Positions 36,321-49,600 of a DNA stretch of 64,000 bases are shown here, in pieces. Where the stretch lies: contig JALDNG010000102.1 of NCBI GenBank assembly GCA_024349245.1, forward strand, positions 461,001 through 525,000. The letters run 5' to 3'. Origin of the DNA: Neodontobutis hainanensis. Lineage: Eukaryota; Chordata; Actinopteri; Gobiiformes; Odontobutidae. The notes beneath the pieces were generated by a model. That model did no database searches, was not told the origin of the DNA, and saw only the letters and a list, made by a program, of their open reading frames with translations. Every line of letters starts with the position of its first letter. Position 1 is the stretch's first letter. The position numbers were made by a program, and so were the translations under genes.

Positions 36321-37067
36321 GCACAGCGCAATCCATGTGTCTTTATCTGTTATAATAAATCAGTACAGAACAATACCACAGTCAGATGTGATCAACAATT
36401 AGTGAAAAGCATTCTAAATCTTTTATCACATCTGAATTGTATGTTTTTAAAGTATCACAAAAATTGGTCTATTGTTACTGAAAACCAAACCAATTGGAAA
36501 AAACTACAATTCCTTGGTGGCGATTGGAGGAGACGAGAGCGGAGCTCTGTGATTGGAGGACAAAGACAAGTCAAGAAGTTATTGGACAAATTAGCATCTC
36601 TGAGTGTGACAGGAACTGCAGCCTAAGGCCTAAACATCATGATTTTAACTGGCTTTTGCAAAACCATTATGAAGAATCTATTGGGTTTAACAATATTAAC
36701 ATCTGATACATATGACTTTGTATCTAACATATAATAGAGCTCCATTTTTTTGTGTAGCTTTTATGATCTGACAGTACATTTCATAAGAAAGTCATACATT
36801 GCTAACATTCACAAAATAACATGCTGATTGAAGACTGTAAATGAAATATTCCAAAACTGAAGTAAACCATGTGACAGCGGGAGAGAGAGGTGGGAAGTAG
36901 GGCTGGCTGACCTGTATTGCACTAGAGTGAGAAATTATACTAGTACTAATAAATTCTAATAAGGCCAAATTTAAGATCATATTGGCTAAATACCAAATTA
37001 ATAATTAGCAAATACATCAGTGTAATTTTATAGATATATAGCTGGGTAAATCTAAATTTTTTTGTCC
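36321..37067. other. intronic stretch without a gene
   Basis: Nothing classifiable; ordinary AT-rich intron approaching the CUB exon. Confidence 0.55.
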
Positions 37068-37087
37068 AAAAAAAAAAAAAAAAAAAA
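37068..37087. repeat. A20 homopolymer upstream of the CUB exon
   Basis: Twenty consecutive adenines, ending 70 bp before the exon start at 37158. Between it and the acceptor lies a C/T-rich stretch (CCTCCTCCTCTCCCTAACCC, then TTTGTCTCTCTG) that can serve as the polypyrimidine tract. Confidence 0.95.
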
Positions 37088-37157
37088 GTCCGCACCTCGG
37101 TCCCTCCTCCTCTCCCTAACCCGGGTTTTCTATTTGTCTCTCTGATTTGATTGACAG

Positions 37158-37365
37158 CTGAGGACACATGTGGGGGCACTGTGGGGGGCGGCAGTGGGGT
37201 GGTGACCAGTCCCGGTTACCCCAACAACTATGGTAACCAGGCCGACTGTACTTGGATCCTATTGGCCGAACCTGGAGACACCATCTCTGTCATCTTTACA
37301 GACTTCCAGACTGAGGAGAAATATGACTACCTGGAGGTGGAGGGGTCTGAGCCACCAACCATTTG
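37158..37365 (+). CDS. csmd3: CSMD family protein, CUB domain exon, first part
   Basis: A 208-bp exon entering in phase 1 and leaving in phase 2. With the G from the previous exon it begins AEDTCGGTVGGG, followed by SGVVTSPGYPNNYGNQADC and TWILLAEPGDTIS, then VIFTDFQTEEKYDYLEVEG and SEPPTIW. The CGG...C.W start, SPGYPNNY turn and YDYLEV strand are diagnostic of CUB domains; YDY contains a conserved Asp often used in calcium-binding CUBs, though calcium binding is not established here. Only the first disulfide pair of a typical four-cysteine CUB is present. The donor GTGAGT starts at 37366 and splits the Trp codon (TG|G), completed by the exon at 53949. EEKYDYLEVEGSEPPTIW is what suggests CSMD3 rather than CSMD1 or CSMD2, from memory only. 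Confidence 0.95.
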
Positions 37366-40300
37366 GTGAGTCTCTTTACTCTTTTACTGTAAATGTACGT
37401 CACAGTTGTGTAGCTGTTGGTTTGAAGATGAGTTTATTTAAAATGCATTTTAAACTGTGTAACAATATTTAATCAAAACTATAATTTTCAAAAATGTAAA
37501 TTGTTGCTGATTATCTAAAAGTTAGAATAGGATAGTATTTTTGTGGGAAAATACACTTCTGTATTAAAACTAAGGCCCCTGTACTGAGTCACTTAGAAGC
37601 GGGGAGGTAAGACGTTCAACTGGCAGAGTCCGTTGGGATACATTGGGTTCCTAAAATTAAAATTATTGCTGCAGGAAAAAATGTGCAATCACTCTTTTTG
37701 GATCTTGTGTATCACAGAGGAATCAACCAATCCAAGGTAGTTAGCCTCTCAGCTGCTCCCTCTTGGTTTTCTATCATACTCTGGTGGTTTCCAATGGTTC
37801 ACTCATAACAATATTTTATTGCCTGGGCTGCATATTGATCAGAGGTAAATTAGGGTATTGATCAACCATTGCTGTTGCTGTAACCAATTTAAATCTAATC
37901 ATGACTGGGACATTAGTGTGTGCATTAGTAATTGATTCGGAAGTAATAATGCCTGGGAAACTGCTTTTAGAGCCATGCTAGTGTGCTTTTACAGGTGTAC
38001 ACACAGCAACCTGTTTAGGTGCTTTGTTTTTTATAATAAAAGCACATCGTAGTCGCTCTGGTTTTTCAAAAGATTAATATATATATTTTTATTATTACTC
38101 TGCTACAAAAAACTCATTTTTGATGAGTGAGTATTTATGACTGGTATTTAATGTCCAGGGAAGGATTGTAGGGCATAATGTGGGGGTCAGTGCTGGTGTT
38201 ATTTAGTCCTACTTCTGTCCTGCCTGGACTGAGACATTTTATGTTTTACTCTATAGTTATTTACTTGATAAATGAAATGTGTTTTTTAGGAGCTGTCAGC
38301 ATTATCATTGCATTACACTTCTCAACAGTCCTCTTCTTTAAGTTCAGACCAAAACAGAAAACAGTCTTTCTTCTTTGTTCCGGGTACTTTTAGCGTTCAC
38401 AATGAAATTTTCAGTACTTGGCCAAATGACACAACAGACTGAGCTTTTATTAAGAGATACTCTAAATAGGGCTGTCAACGGAGGGGGTGTGCATAAGGAC
38501 TCAATCTGGTTGATGTTTACTTTGTTCTAGAACCAAAACAATGATGGCAGTGTTGAATGTGCTTGTTTCTTTTCTAACATTTTGCTGTTAACGCAACTAG
38601 AGCAGTCATCCAAATTAATAAGGCATTTTAGCCCGGCTCGTTATTTATTTTAACCGTCATTGCCTTTTCAAGGGGTTTTTGGTGCCCAGGTTCGGTGCAT
38701 AGCTACTGTGCCTTGCCAAGAAGCTTTACAACTTCCAAGAACCAAGTGAACAGCACCAAACAAAGCTAATGTTTTAAGTGCACTGAACATGGCAAGTGTA
38801 AACACATCATAACCCATACACATTTAGAGACAACTTTTTCATTTCATGTCTAACTTTGCAGTGGTGCAGTGTAAGCAATGGGTGGAAACAGGAAACGTTT
38901 GTTGTAAATATATCCTTTTAAAGTTTAATTGAAATCAGTGCATTGAATGAATAGCTATTGTTAATTAATGTCTTTAAAACTTCTGACTAAGGAAAAGAAC
39001 AAAGGGGTCTTGTGCATGGCTCAAAGTCTTTTTCTTTTTACATATGTCAGAAGAAGGCATGAGTCTAGTTTAAAGTAATGTAGCTCCTGGTGAAAGGTTT
39101 CATAAGGAGCAACTTGCAAAAGAAGTGCATTGCATTGAGGTAAATAAATGGCTCAACTTTTAAACTTGAAGATAAAGGAGGACTTTGCTTAATGTCAGCA
39201 AAACAGAACTTCTGAGGGCTAGCTAAAAGTCCTCTATTTCCAAATGTACAATTTTCAAATTTCAGGGTCAAAAGATCCCCTGGTTAATACACAATTCTGC
39301 TTTTGGTTCTGATGTAACTGTCCTAAAACAGACCAGCCATTATCAGACCCCAAACTACAGAAATATCATAGTTAAAATACCATTGTGGATCTTAAATCAT
39401 GTCATCCAGAAACATGTCCCATAAATGGATTGAATGGGCTCAATGTGGACCACACTCCATATTAATCTGACTCAGAGTTGCATGCATGGACTCTAAGAGG
39501 GAAACAGATCTGAGTTACATAAAAAATCCATAAACCACCTAAAGTCACAGAGGTTTGTGTTTTAGAACTAGGAAAGAAACCACATGGCAGTATACATGGT
39601 CAGTTATCCTTAGGCTCAGTATTTTCACCCTTTCCATTCTTGAACCCTGTGGGAGTTTCATCCACAAAGTGAATCGAAAAGTCTTGCAGGCCTTGTTTTC
39701 CTTATCTAGTTCCAGATGTACATGAAATTGATTAGACACTAAATAAGATGGATTTTCTCGTACATTGCCAGGAGCCCGGAGGCTGACGCTTCCAAGTCAC
39801 ATGTCCCTTTTTGCTTGTTGGTCTGTCTATGCACATGAAAATACATCTCCATACTCTTGCCGGCCATTTAAAAACTTTGCTTTGTCTTTTAAATTGTTGC
39901 CGAATAACATACTTAGATTTGTTTGTCACTCCTAATATTCTGCATAGTAAGCAACACTACATAATGTTATAGTTATATGGACTTTGTTTCAATATGTGTA
40001 TAAGGTCATGCATACTGATATAATATTATATTTGCATAAAAAGAACCGTGTGAAAAATGTGCCTTGATTATTTAATGCAACCCTTTAATTGCATTTTTTA
40101 AATAATGAATAAAGCTATTTATTTATTTTTATTTATTTTTTTTTCAGTCGGTCACATGTTTATTTATTGGAAAGGCTAACATCCGCGGTACAAAATACTG
40201 GAAAGACAGGACAAATAAATATTCAGAAGATTACCTGCCAACTTAGAGATGCACTGGAGGATGACTTGACTAATGAGAATGTCCCGGAGAGGTCCCAAGA

Positions 40301-40742
40301 CTCATAACATCAATTCCGAACAGCGCTGTGGTCTATGTGAAAGAGTGCAAATGAGAAAATCTTTATTTACTGCCTGCATAATAAACATATAGCCAGTTGA
40401 CAGATGGTGGCTTTCATTTACAAGTTTTAACAAAACAACAAAAATGTCTCTGTTGATTAACTTTATATGAAGCCAAGTGTGATCTGAAATCAAATTCTTA
40501 CCAGGCTTTAACCCACGTTCTTATATTAGCCCTGTTTTCTCAACTTGGCTACCAATTTGTACCATAACACTAACCGCTAATGTGCTAATTTCCATTGGCA
40601 ATTTGCACAAGAAGCTACCTACTAAATGTTAATTGCCATTGACAAATAGCAAAAAGATAATGACTGATTTGTTAATGTGTGAACGTGTTAAAGAATATGT
40701 TATGTGTTTAGCAGTTGCTGAAGGGGCTGACAGCAACCCCTA
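37366..40742. other. intronic stretch without a gene
   Basis: No gene or classifiable repeat. A T-rich stretch ending TTTTTTCAG near 40146 mimics an acceptor but opens no CUB- or sushi-like frame. Confidence 0.5.
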
Positions 40743-40751
40743 CCCCCCCCC

Positions 40752-40783
<32 letters not shown>
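40743..40783. repeat. poly(C) run followed by (CA)n
   Basis: Twelve C residues at 40743-40754, then an AC dinucleotide run to 40783. Confidence 0.95.
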
Positions 40784-40784
<1 letters not shown>

Positions 40785-43700
40785 CCCCACCCCACCACAA
40801 CACACTGTAGTCTACATCCATGTTCACACACAAGCCCGTACCACTTCAGGCTCTCGTCTGTCTCTCTCGCACACTTGTGTCTGATCCGTATGCAGAGGAG
40901 TGTGCTCGTGCCTTGGAGAGTAGCTATATTGCTATGAGCTAAGTATCTGTAATCCTAGCCTTACACTACACACAATAACATGCACACATGCACACGTACG
41001 CACAACTTTAATATTTTGTTGTTTCAGAATCAGTTGCCCTTGAAACCAAGTAGAGCATTTTAAATAGTCTGATCCTTCTTCTTCTCTCTCTCACTCTACT
41101 CGTCTGTCTATCTGTCTTTTTTTTTTCCGTCAATCTGGCTTCTCTCCACATGACTCCAGAAAATAGCATGCTGTTTAGTCCTTTTAGATACACCTACTTG
41201 ACAGCTCATCTCCAAATTCATAGAAATGAATAGGACTGCAAGTGTATGATTCAGCATTCCAGTGCTGTTGTTAAGTTTTTTTTTTACAAGCACTAAAATT
41301 AATTTTGTCAGGTTTGAGTTGGTGATGACTCCTTGTCGCCAACTGCCTAGAGTCATGTCACAGCGGCCCAGACCCCACTGTGTGCTCGCATGCATAAGTA
41401 TTGCACATTACATGTAAATGTAAACAACAACAGAACAGAAATATTATGACATTTCCAGTATGAGGGTTCCATTTTTGCTTTTTGGCTCAAAAAATATATT
41501 CTCAAAATCATTTTGGTGGTTCCTGGTCATGAGATTGGTAGAACAATGCCAATCTCATTGACTTCAACTTTCCCGCCGCAGGGACAATGACATATTGCAT
41601 GAGATTAGTGAGTGAGGCGCTCTATCACAAAACGCATATAATCAAGAAAATAGGCCAATACACTGGACTCTAGCAGAGTATTTGTAAAAAAATACACTTT
41701 ATTTATTTTTATAGAGCTTTGAAATTTGCAATAAGACACCACTCAGTGTTTCACACCAGTTTTTTTTAATAAAGAGAAGCCTCTTCAGCTATAGTGAGTT
41801 ATTTGATTATGGCTGATGTAGGCAGTTTCCGGAGAGCCAAGGGCATGCAACAACAGCTGTTTTATTAATAGTTTAAAAAGATTGACTCATTTCCTAAATA
41901 CTCAACCCTCCCACTTTACTTTGAGAGTATTGCAAAGCCTAAGGTCGACATCAACACCTTACTTTCACATCTGTTACAGCAGCACTTAAAACACAATGGC
42001 CTCTACTTCAAACAATAGCTGTGTCGTAGAAAAATGTGAAGAACCTCCTTCAGTTTAGGACAAAAGGAGTGTGCCTATGGACTCAAATGGAATATATTTT
42101 ACCTTACGTATCTCCGTCTTTGAATACCAGTTATTTTTCACATTAGTCTCCATATACTACAGGATTATACAGCTAACCTGCTGATAATGTTTGATTTAAT
42201 TAGGAGAAACAGCTAAGTGCTCTACAACTGGATTGAGTCCAAGTTAGTTCCAGAGATACAAAGCTATTTTCTCTGGCATCATCAATCAAAATTTACTCGT
42301 TGCGTGCAGTGCAGAAATTGGTTTGTCTTCTGACTTGGCTCGATTGTTACTGTTCTGCCATCACTGAAGTGTACTGTGTGTATTTGTCCTGAAATACAAT
42401 GTGTCATGGATTCAAAATGTACTGCCAATGTTTGTATTGTTTCAGAAGTCAAATGTATTTAATCGTACACAAGAAGACATAACAGCTTACAAAATCTTAC
42501 TTTTTCCTATGACTAAGTGCCAAGCATCATTTATTATACTGGTCAGGCCTAAAAGAGAAAAAAGTACTTTTTAAAAACCTTTTGTTACAGTCACAAAACA
42601 ATAACAGATCTTCTGGTTTGCATCACTTTAGATTTGGGTTAAGTTATTAACATTTTGATTTTGGTCCACCAGTAAGTATCGTCATAACTCTGTTTTGCGT
42701 GTGAAAGAGGGACAATGAGTGTGTGATGTTACACTTGCCGAGTACTAATCAATGCTCCTGGCACAGAGCACTAACCCGAAAAGGAAATGGAGCAGTGACC
42801 TTGAACAAAAACCCACGTGCAATGCTTTGCCGCTTTGACAAACAAACATCAGATTATTTTCAAATATGTATCTAAGAAGCCCAGAGAAGTTCATAAAGTG
42901 CTAGTCTAGTTGTAGACCTCTGTCGAGTCCGTGGCATTATTTTCTGTAGGGGAACAAACAAATGGTGCAAGAAATTTTAACATTAAAGTCTGTATCAAAA
43001 GTTAGTGGTTGTTAAAGTTTATAGCAGATGTAGACATTTCAAACAAACGAACCTGGGGAACCTTTTAGTTTAGTTTCAAATGAGAAGCAAAATCACTCAC
43101 ACATTCAACTTGTACAGTTGGTCTTAGTGGGCTGGGATCATTTACTGCTCCTTGCAAAAGATATACAGGTTGTTCAGTTAGCAAACATCCAGTGTTTTAA
43201 CAGATGCAAGGGATCCTTTCATTGGCAAACCAATTAACCCTTAGTCAGTAGTGTGCATTTCCCAATACTTACACCTGATATCAATAGCAACAACGCTAGA
43301 AATTAAAATTGATTTATGCATTACTCATTATTTAGTATCATCCCAGTTTAATGCAAGAAAAAAAATATTGGATATTATCTGCATCATTCAATTTTACGCC
43401 TGCTGTGACATTACATATCAAAAGATTGTTATGAATATGAATCTCTTAAAAGTATTTGATTTACAGAACAGCACAAGACGTGACTGTCAACACTTCATGG
43501 TCTGTTTGCAGCACTGTGAATTGTATTTTATACCACTGACCTTCACACTCTTTTTCACCAGGGGTATCAATTTTTAAATCCAATTTATACTGGTCCAAGG
43601 CCTAGAACAGTTGTGCAAGTCAACTGTCAAGGGGCGCCTAAGCAAATCTCTTCCAACATTAACCCACACTCTTTGATAGCCTTTGTGAAAATGTTCAAAG

Positions 43701-43789
43701 GTAGTAGGAGGCCACTTATAAAAGTCTTATTTGCAGTTGAGTGTAGAGAAACAGGATGCGAGTGGAGCCAGAGCTAGAGAAGTGTCGTG
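40784..43789. other. intronic stretch without a gene
   Basis: No supported gene or repeat. A C/T-rich patch (CTTCTTCTCTCTCTCAC, TCTGTCTATCTGTC) lies at about 41077-41118. Confidence 0.5.
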
Positions 43790-44180
43790 GTGTTTTAGGA
43801 CGGCTGTGTCAGGTCAGGCAGAAGGAGACAGCAGACAAGGCGGGATTGGTTAGAAAAGAGGAGCAGAAAGGGCAATTGGGGTGACAAGAGGAGCCAGCTG
43901 AGATGAAACATACAGCAGTAAGGTAGGGGACAGGACAAAGGCAGAGGTGCTGAATTAAAGACAAGAAGGTGGAGAGATGAGAGCTGACAGGACAAGAGAG
44001 GTGGAAGAAGAATAAGAGGCATGGGAAGGAGGGGCTCGGGAAGTGGAGGCCAGCAGAGTGGACTCCTGGGGGACGAAAGTAACTATAGAAGGAAAGAGAC
44101 AGAGACACTAAGAAGGGTTTAGAAAGGCAAGGAAGGACAGGGTGAGACGGACAAGCACAAAGAAATCCGACAGACCCTAC
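43790..44180. repeat. purine-rich tract
   Basis: A/G-dominated + strand (GAAGGAGACAGCAGAC, GAAAAGAGGAGCAGAAAGGG, GGTGGAAGAAGAATAAGAGG). Frames on the minus strand are Leu/Ser/Pro-rich artefacts. Confidence 0.65.
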
Positions 44181-46379
44181 AGCAATAAATGAAAGGATGA
44201 GGTTAAGGAGGCCACATGCAGTTTTGGAAATTAAAAAATCGTTTAATCACCACCTTGGTAGTATAAACAAGGGTTACTCAATACATTTGTGTTTGCTGGT
44301 GGAGAAGAGGCACACTCATGTTTCCATTTTACACACATTCTTGCATGAAATCCATTATCTGACCATTTCCAATGGGTTTGTTCGTAGGCAACAGTGTGAT
44401 AGTGCAGGGCAGCATTGCTCTTCACTTGCTCCTTTTGAAAACAAAGACCATCAGTAGTAACCTGTTTTAAAAAAAAAAAAATAGTCATCAAAACATTGTA
44501 ACAAACTGCTGCTTTAGTTGAGAATACATTGTAAGCTTTTTAGATTAATTTGTTTGGAGGACTGTGAAATAAGAAGCATTATGAGGAGATTGTTCCAAAA
44601 TGTAAACACCATATGCTGAGCGAGCTTGCCCATCTGAGTCGTCCCAAGCTGCGCAGACTGCCCACTATGAGAGCCCTTGATTTGTAGAGCTACTGTCGTC
44701 GCATTTCTAGTGCTAATGTGACAAGTCGGATGAAACCACGGGATTGTTGAGTACTGCAGGAAGAGCTGAAAGGGACGAATAAGGAGAAAGTCATTAGCAT
44801 TTTATGAAGGCGGTTTCTGAATTCACACATCGCCCAAAGGGGGAAAAGCCACATGACAATGAAGTCAATCAACACACTCTATGCAAGATGGGTATATTAA
44901 GAGGAATTTGTATCTGCTATGCATGTAAACAGCTTAATCAAATTACTGGTGGAGTCAAAGTATGGTTTATAATTTGATTAGTGTATGATAATAAGATTAT
45001 AGTGTTTATGCAAACACAGTTTTATACATTTGCTCAGGATACATCCATAAAATAGGTCATGCTACAGCTTTGAGCATCTTCAACTTTTGCACTTTATTAT
45101 ACTGAGCACCATGACGGAGTCTCAATTAACTCAGACGCATTTTGTCTTTGTGTGTTTAGAATCTTTTTTTATCCATCGCCTATGGCATAAGAAGACCCTG
45201 TGCCCTACATTAGCCTGAGTAGAACGACTAGAATAAAATAATGCCATTTAGATATGGTCTATAATGTATGTCATAAATCTTATTCAATACATTTCTTACA
45301 GGATTTACTAAAAAAACTAAATACATTTTAAACACATTCAGCCTTAATAAATGGAAGCATTACTTGAGACCCGTCTTGAACCATGTTAAAGGTTTTTATC
45401 TTGTCTTGAAATTTTATTTACTACTTATTTATGCTCTTGCTATTGTCTTGGATTTACATAGATTTTGTGACTGTGTGGAAAAGTACAGATGCAGCTAACA
45501 GTCTTGATTTCTAATAAGATTTTTATTTTATTTTTTTAACATCAGTTTGTCATTAGTGGTGATGTTAGACTTATTAAGCTCCGGGAGATAAGCTCCATCA
45601 CAAAACTCGTGTGGCCACTGGCAGGAAAGACTCACATCTGTATATTCAAAACAAAACTGTAGAAAAGAAAGAATTGAGCTCATTTCTAAGACAGGTTATA
45701 GTACCTTTGTGTAACATGTTCTTCCGATCAACACCTATTTGTCTATGAAACATTTAAACAGAAGTCTTTATATAGGAAATAAAAACAACACTTTAACCAA
45801 AAAATTTTACTAGCCAGGTTTTAAGTTAATTCGAGCCAAAATCAACATCAACATCATTATTGTTTCATACTAGCTTTTTTTATACCTCTATAAGAATGCA
45901 TTAGTTGGTTTTCCTGTCCAAAGACTATAAAATATTGCTTTCACGTGGCAGGTATTGTCAGACATTAATTACATAGCACACATGGCAGCGCTGCATGAGC
46001 TTTTTTTTTTCACAGGTCACTGTTGCTGGGCAAAGAAATTTGATATTTGCCATTCCCACTGCAAGTAACCTTTTCCAGGTGATGCTAAGCCAAAGCCAAG
46101 GGATAAAGCCAGAGGTTGAGCACCAGTGGAGCATGATATGTAGTTGGGCCCGGCTACAGCAAATTAATTCTACCATTATAAACACTGTCATTGTCATTCT
46201 GGTGCAAAACCCAACCTGTGTGCCACGGCTGAGTACGTGGCTACATGGTTGCATCAGCAGTGGGCCCCTCTCTGGGCAGATGTAGTTCCAGTCTATTGAA
46301 GAGTGAGTGGCTTGGATTGGAAGCTATGGTAATGGAATTAGAGTTTAATGTAATAACAATAACACATCATCTTTTTTGT
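44181..46379. other. intronic stretch without a gene
   Basis: Nothing classifiable. TTTTTTTTTTCACAG at about 46001-46015 looks like a splice acceptor, but the following sequence shows no CUB or sushi motif. Confidence 0.5.
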
Positions 46380-46660
46380 GTCCACCCGCTGTTGTACTGA
46401 GAATGTCCCGCAGGCTACACATATCCACTCGAGGAGAGGGTTTGGCGAGAGACAGGCAGAAGCCGCCCAAAAGTAAGAGTGTAATCTCTTTTGGGAAACA
46501 GATAGGAAGAAGCAAACAGAGATCTAGGAGACATAATAAACCCTTGGGGAATGGTGAGAAGCTGGGGCCAATAAAGACAGAAATTGGGCCAAACAGGAAG
46601 GAAAGAGGAAAAGTAGACAAAAATTGCATACAAGAAATTGAGGTGTGAAAAAGAAAAGGA
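46380..46660. repeat. purine-rich tract
   Basis: A/G-rich + strand (GAGGAGAGGGTTTGGCGAGA, AAACAGGAAGGAAAGAGG). A 143-codon minus frame spanning it (46345-46776) has no recognisable motif. Confidence 0.55.
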
Positions 46661-49600
46661 ATGAAAATGATCTGAACTGATGGGATGGACTCTTCTACGA
46701 TCAAAAGTAGACAAAATTCCCTCACAGCCGAGACAAAAAGGAAATAGTACTGCTGATTGGTAATTGTTATGAGCAATTTTACATCATTAGTTATTTGTGG
46801 TATCCAGTTTCCTTCAAATGGTTTTCTGTTCAGTGTGTGTTAGAAATAATATTACTATCTCAGAGTCTTTTGTTCTACTATTTTACAGCATTTTTACAAA
46901 GCTCACTACGTCTACTGAATGTATTCTGTGCCTTTGCACCATCACAAGCATAAATTACCCAGCAGATGGTTTAAAATGTTTTACGCACCACACCTTCCTC
47001 TATAATAAACAAGCACAACTGTTTGTGAGTTCAAAACTCTGTTGGGTTTATTTGGAGAAAAGTATAACACAGCTCTTTGCAGGGTTTGTACTCTAATCTC
47101 TTGAATCTCAGTTATATCTTTGGCTGTTTACCCAGGATTTTCAGACCTCCCAGAAACGGCATATTTTAATCAAAGACAAAGCTAGTTTATGGGGTATTAA
47201 GAAACACATACAGTACTTTAACCTTTGATTAATTCAGTAATGCAACATACTGATACATGATAGTGGCAACAGGTGAAGAACGGTGGCCATCTTTGATTCA
47301 CAGGGCATGGTTTGTTCCAGCACAGCATAATAATGACCCCAAAGAATGTTTAATAAAAAAAAACTAATTTGACGCAGAATTGTCGAGTCACTACAGTATT
47401 TTGCCCTACAAGGCTCATGAAATTATAATTTCTACATTAATTTGCGTCTTTTTTATTGGACACATTATGCAAACCTTGTCAGGATGTATCAGGATTTGTA
47501 CTATAAGTCTCATAAGGCTTTGTTATTGGTCTGGATCCATTTTCTATTAATGTTTGCAAGCTTTGAGCAATAAAAGCAACAGACAACATTTATACTTTTA
47601 CAGGGCTCCATGCCCCAAAGCCACCTGCCTCCTCAGCCCCTTCGTTCAGTGGATCTCCATGCCTGGACGTTTTAAAAAGCACCTTTGGGCTGTATGAAGA
47701 GATGAGGCAGGAGGCGGGGAGGGACATTTAGATGAGATAAAGGGAGGGGAGGGTGAGACAGAGCAGGGTCCTGTTGTGAACACTGATTACTCTCTGCCCA
47801 CTTGAGATTGATGGAGAGTGACACAGCAGGCACATTCATGCAAGCCCAAACACTCACACCCACGCAAACACCAGCGCACCCAAGATACACAAAGGACTTT
47901 GCTGTGTTCTGATTAATGATGGCTCTGCTACGACTACATCCAGCTTCTGCAGTGTGTATGAACCAGCATCTCGTTGTCTGTATATTACTTTGTGTGTGTT
48001 AAGTGTGTGTCCGTGTGGCGCTCCCCACCTGTCTTAATTAGACGAGGCTATTAAGACAGATTGCATGATTAAGTAGCATTCCCTAACTGTCTAATGAATA
48101 GCCACATGTAAGCCCCGAGTACACACCAGCACACAAACATGCACATGCTCACAAAAAGTCAGCAGCCAGTCCCTTGGTAACCCACATGTCGGGTTTGGCC
48201 TGTGTGAAATGTCATCATCCGACAACGGGTAAACTCTTCACCCCAGCACATGTGTTAAGTTGAAAGACTAAATATCAAGATGACTTTTAAGAAATAGCTT
48301 GTCTATAGGGACACTTTGTCTCTTTACATTTAAAGCCAATAAAAGGTTTATCAATTAAGTTGAAGAAGTGTCAGAAACAACACATATTACAAATGACAGT
48401 TATGTATTTCTGTGTATTGGAAACACAGAGAGATGTTTACACACATTACTTTTTACAGCAAATTTTAAAACACAAAATGAAGGCAACATGGACAAATTGA
48501 AGAATGCACCTTGCCGTTAGTGTTGATGTGTCAAGAGACAACCCCATTGAGAGTGACAGAAATGCATACAATTGTGACATGATTATGTGTTTTCCAAATT
48601 GTTTGTACACAAGGCTTTTGATTCGAATGCACCCACTGTGATTTAACTGGCCAGAGTTAAAATTTTTCCCCAAGCAGATTTTAAAATGAGCCTTGCTATT
48701 TGACCTTTGTTCTCACTTTGTAAACAGACATTGTTGCTCAATATTAGCGCAATTTTCCAATCCAAGCTCACAAAATGTACAAAGTGCTCACCCTTTCATC
48801 TGATTAATTGTAGAATAGCTGCATGTCTTGTGTTCAATGTAGCAGAAAATGACCTTTTTAATTTAAATGTTGTTTATGTTTTATTCATAAAATTACCCTG
48901 AGTGGAATCTGCTTTCGAGTAATACAGCATTTATGTTTGGTGATTACATTCCGCTTAAATGCTGAAATGAATAATTAAGCAGTTAACAAATGAAGCGGTG
49001 TAGCTCTGTCAGCCTCTTCCTCGCTCCTCTTCCTCGTTCTTGCTGTGGCGCCATCGATCTTTCCTGCTTCCCACCTTCTTTCCAGCCATGCTTCTTTATT
49101 TCCTGCCTGACCCGGCTCTATACTGTCAGTGAAAAAGCAGGTTTGTATATGCGTGGAGCAGGAGAGCCACGCAGGATGGATGGGAGGATGGTAGACACAG
49201 AGATGGAGAGAGGACGAGATGCTCTTTTGGTCTAGTGTATTTAATCAATTATGTTCTTCTGCTCCCTCTGGCAACTCTCCACTTGATATTCTGTCTCCTT
49301 CGCGCACACACATGAGCGACCGCACACACCTTTTTCTACCTCAGTGTTTCTGGATTCTGGAGAACATGGGCAGCAGATATCTTTAGGATTTGGCTGCAGA
49401 CTGTATTTACCTGGTGATAGTCCATATGTTCAGGGGAACGCTATTGTAAAAACACAAATGTTTCAAAAAGAAGACCTATTGTATTGAAATGTTTTGTATG
49501 GCCTGTCTTTTCAGAAGTCGAAAGGTAGTCTTTCAGGGTATGGTCAGATTTAGCTGTGAATTTACATTGTATATATTTCACCAACAGAAGTTCATTGGGT

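Larger units (their letters stand above)
5026..37157 (+). other. CSMD gene: 32.1 kb intron between sushi and CUB exons
   Basis: Bounded by donor GTATGG at 5026 and acceptor TTGATTGACAG ending at 37157, phase 1. Very long introns are typical of CSMD genes. It holds most of the repeats in the window. I saw no additional exon and no nested gene on either strand. Confidence 0.85.

Noticed and set aside
40125..40146. T-rich stretch ending TTCAG resembling an acceptor
   Set aside because: Same reason: the reading frame after it shows no CSMD motif and the flanking exons join in phase without it.
46001..46015. Strong-looking splice acceptor TTTTTTTTTTCACAG
   Set aside because: No CUB or sushi residues follow, and the CUB domain is already complete across the flanking exons, so an exon here would break it.
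46345..46776. 143-codon open frame on the - strand
   Set aside because: Lies opposite a purine-rich tract; low-complexity Leu/Ser/Pro/Phe composition with no motif.
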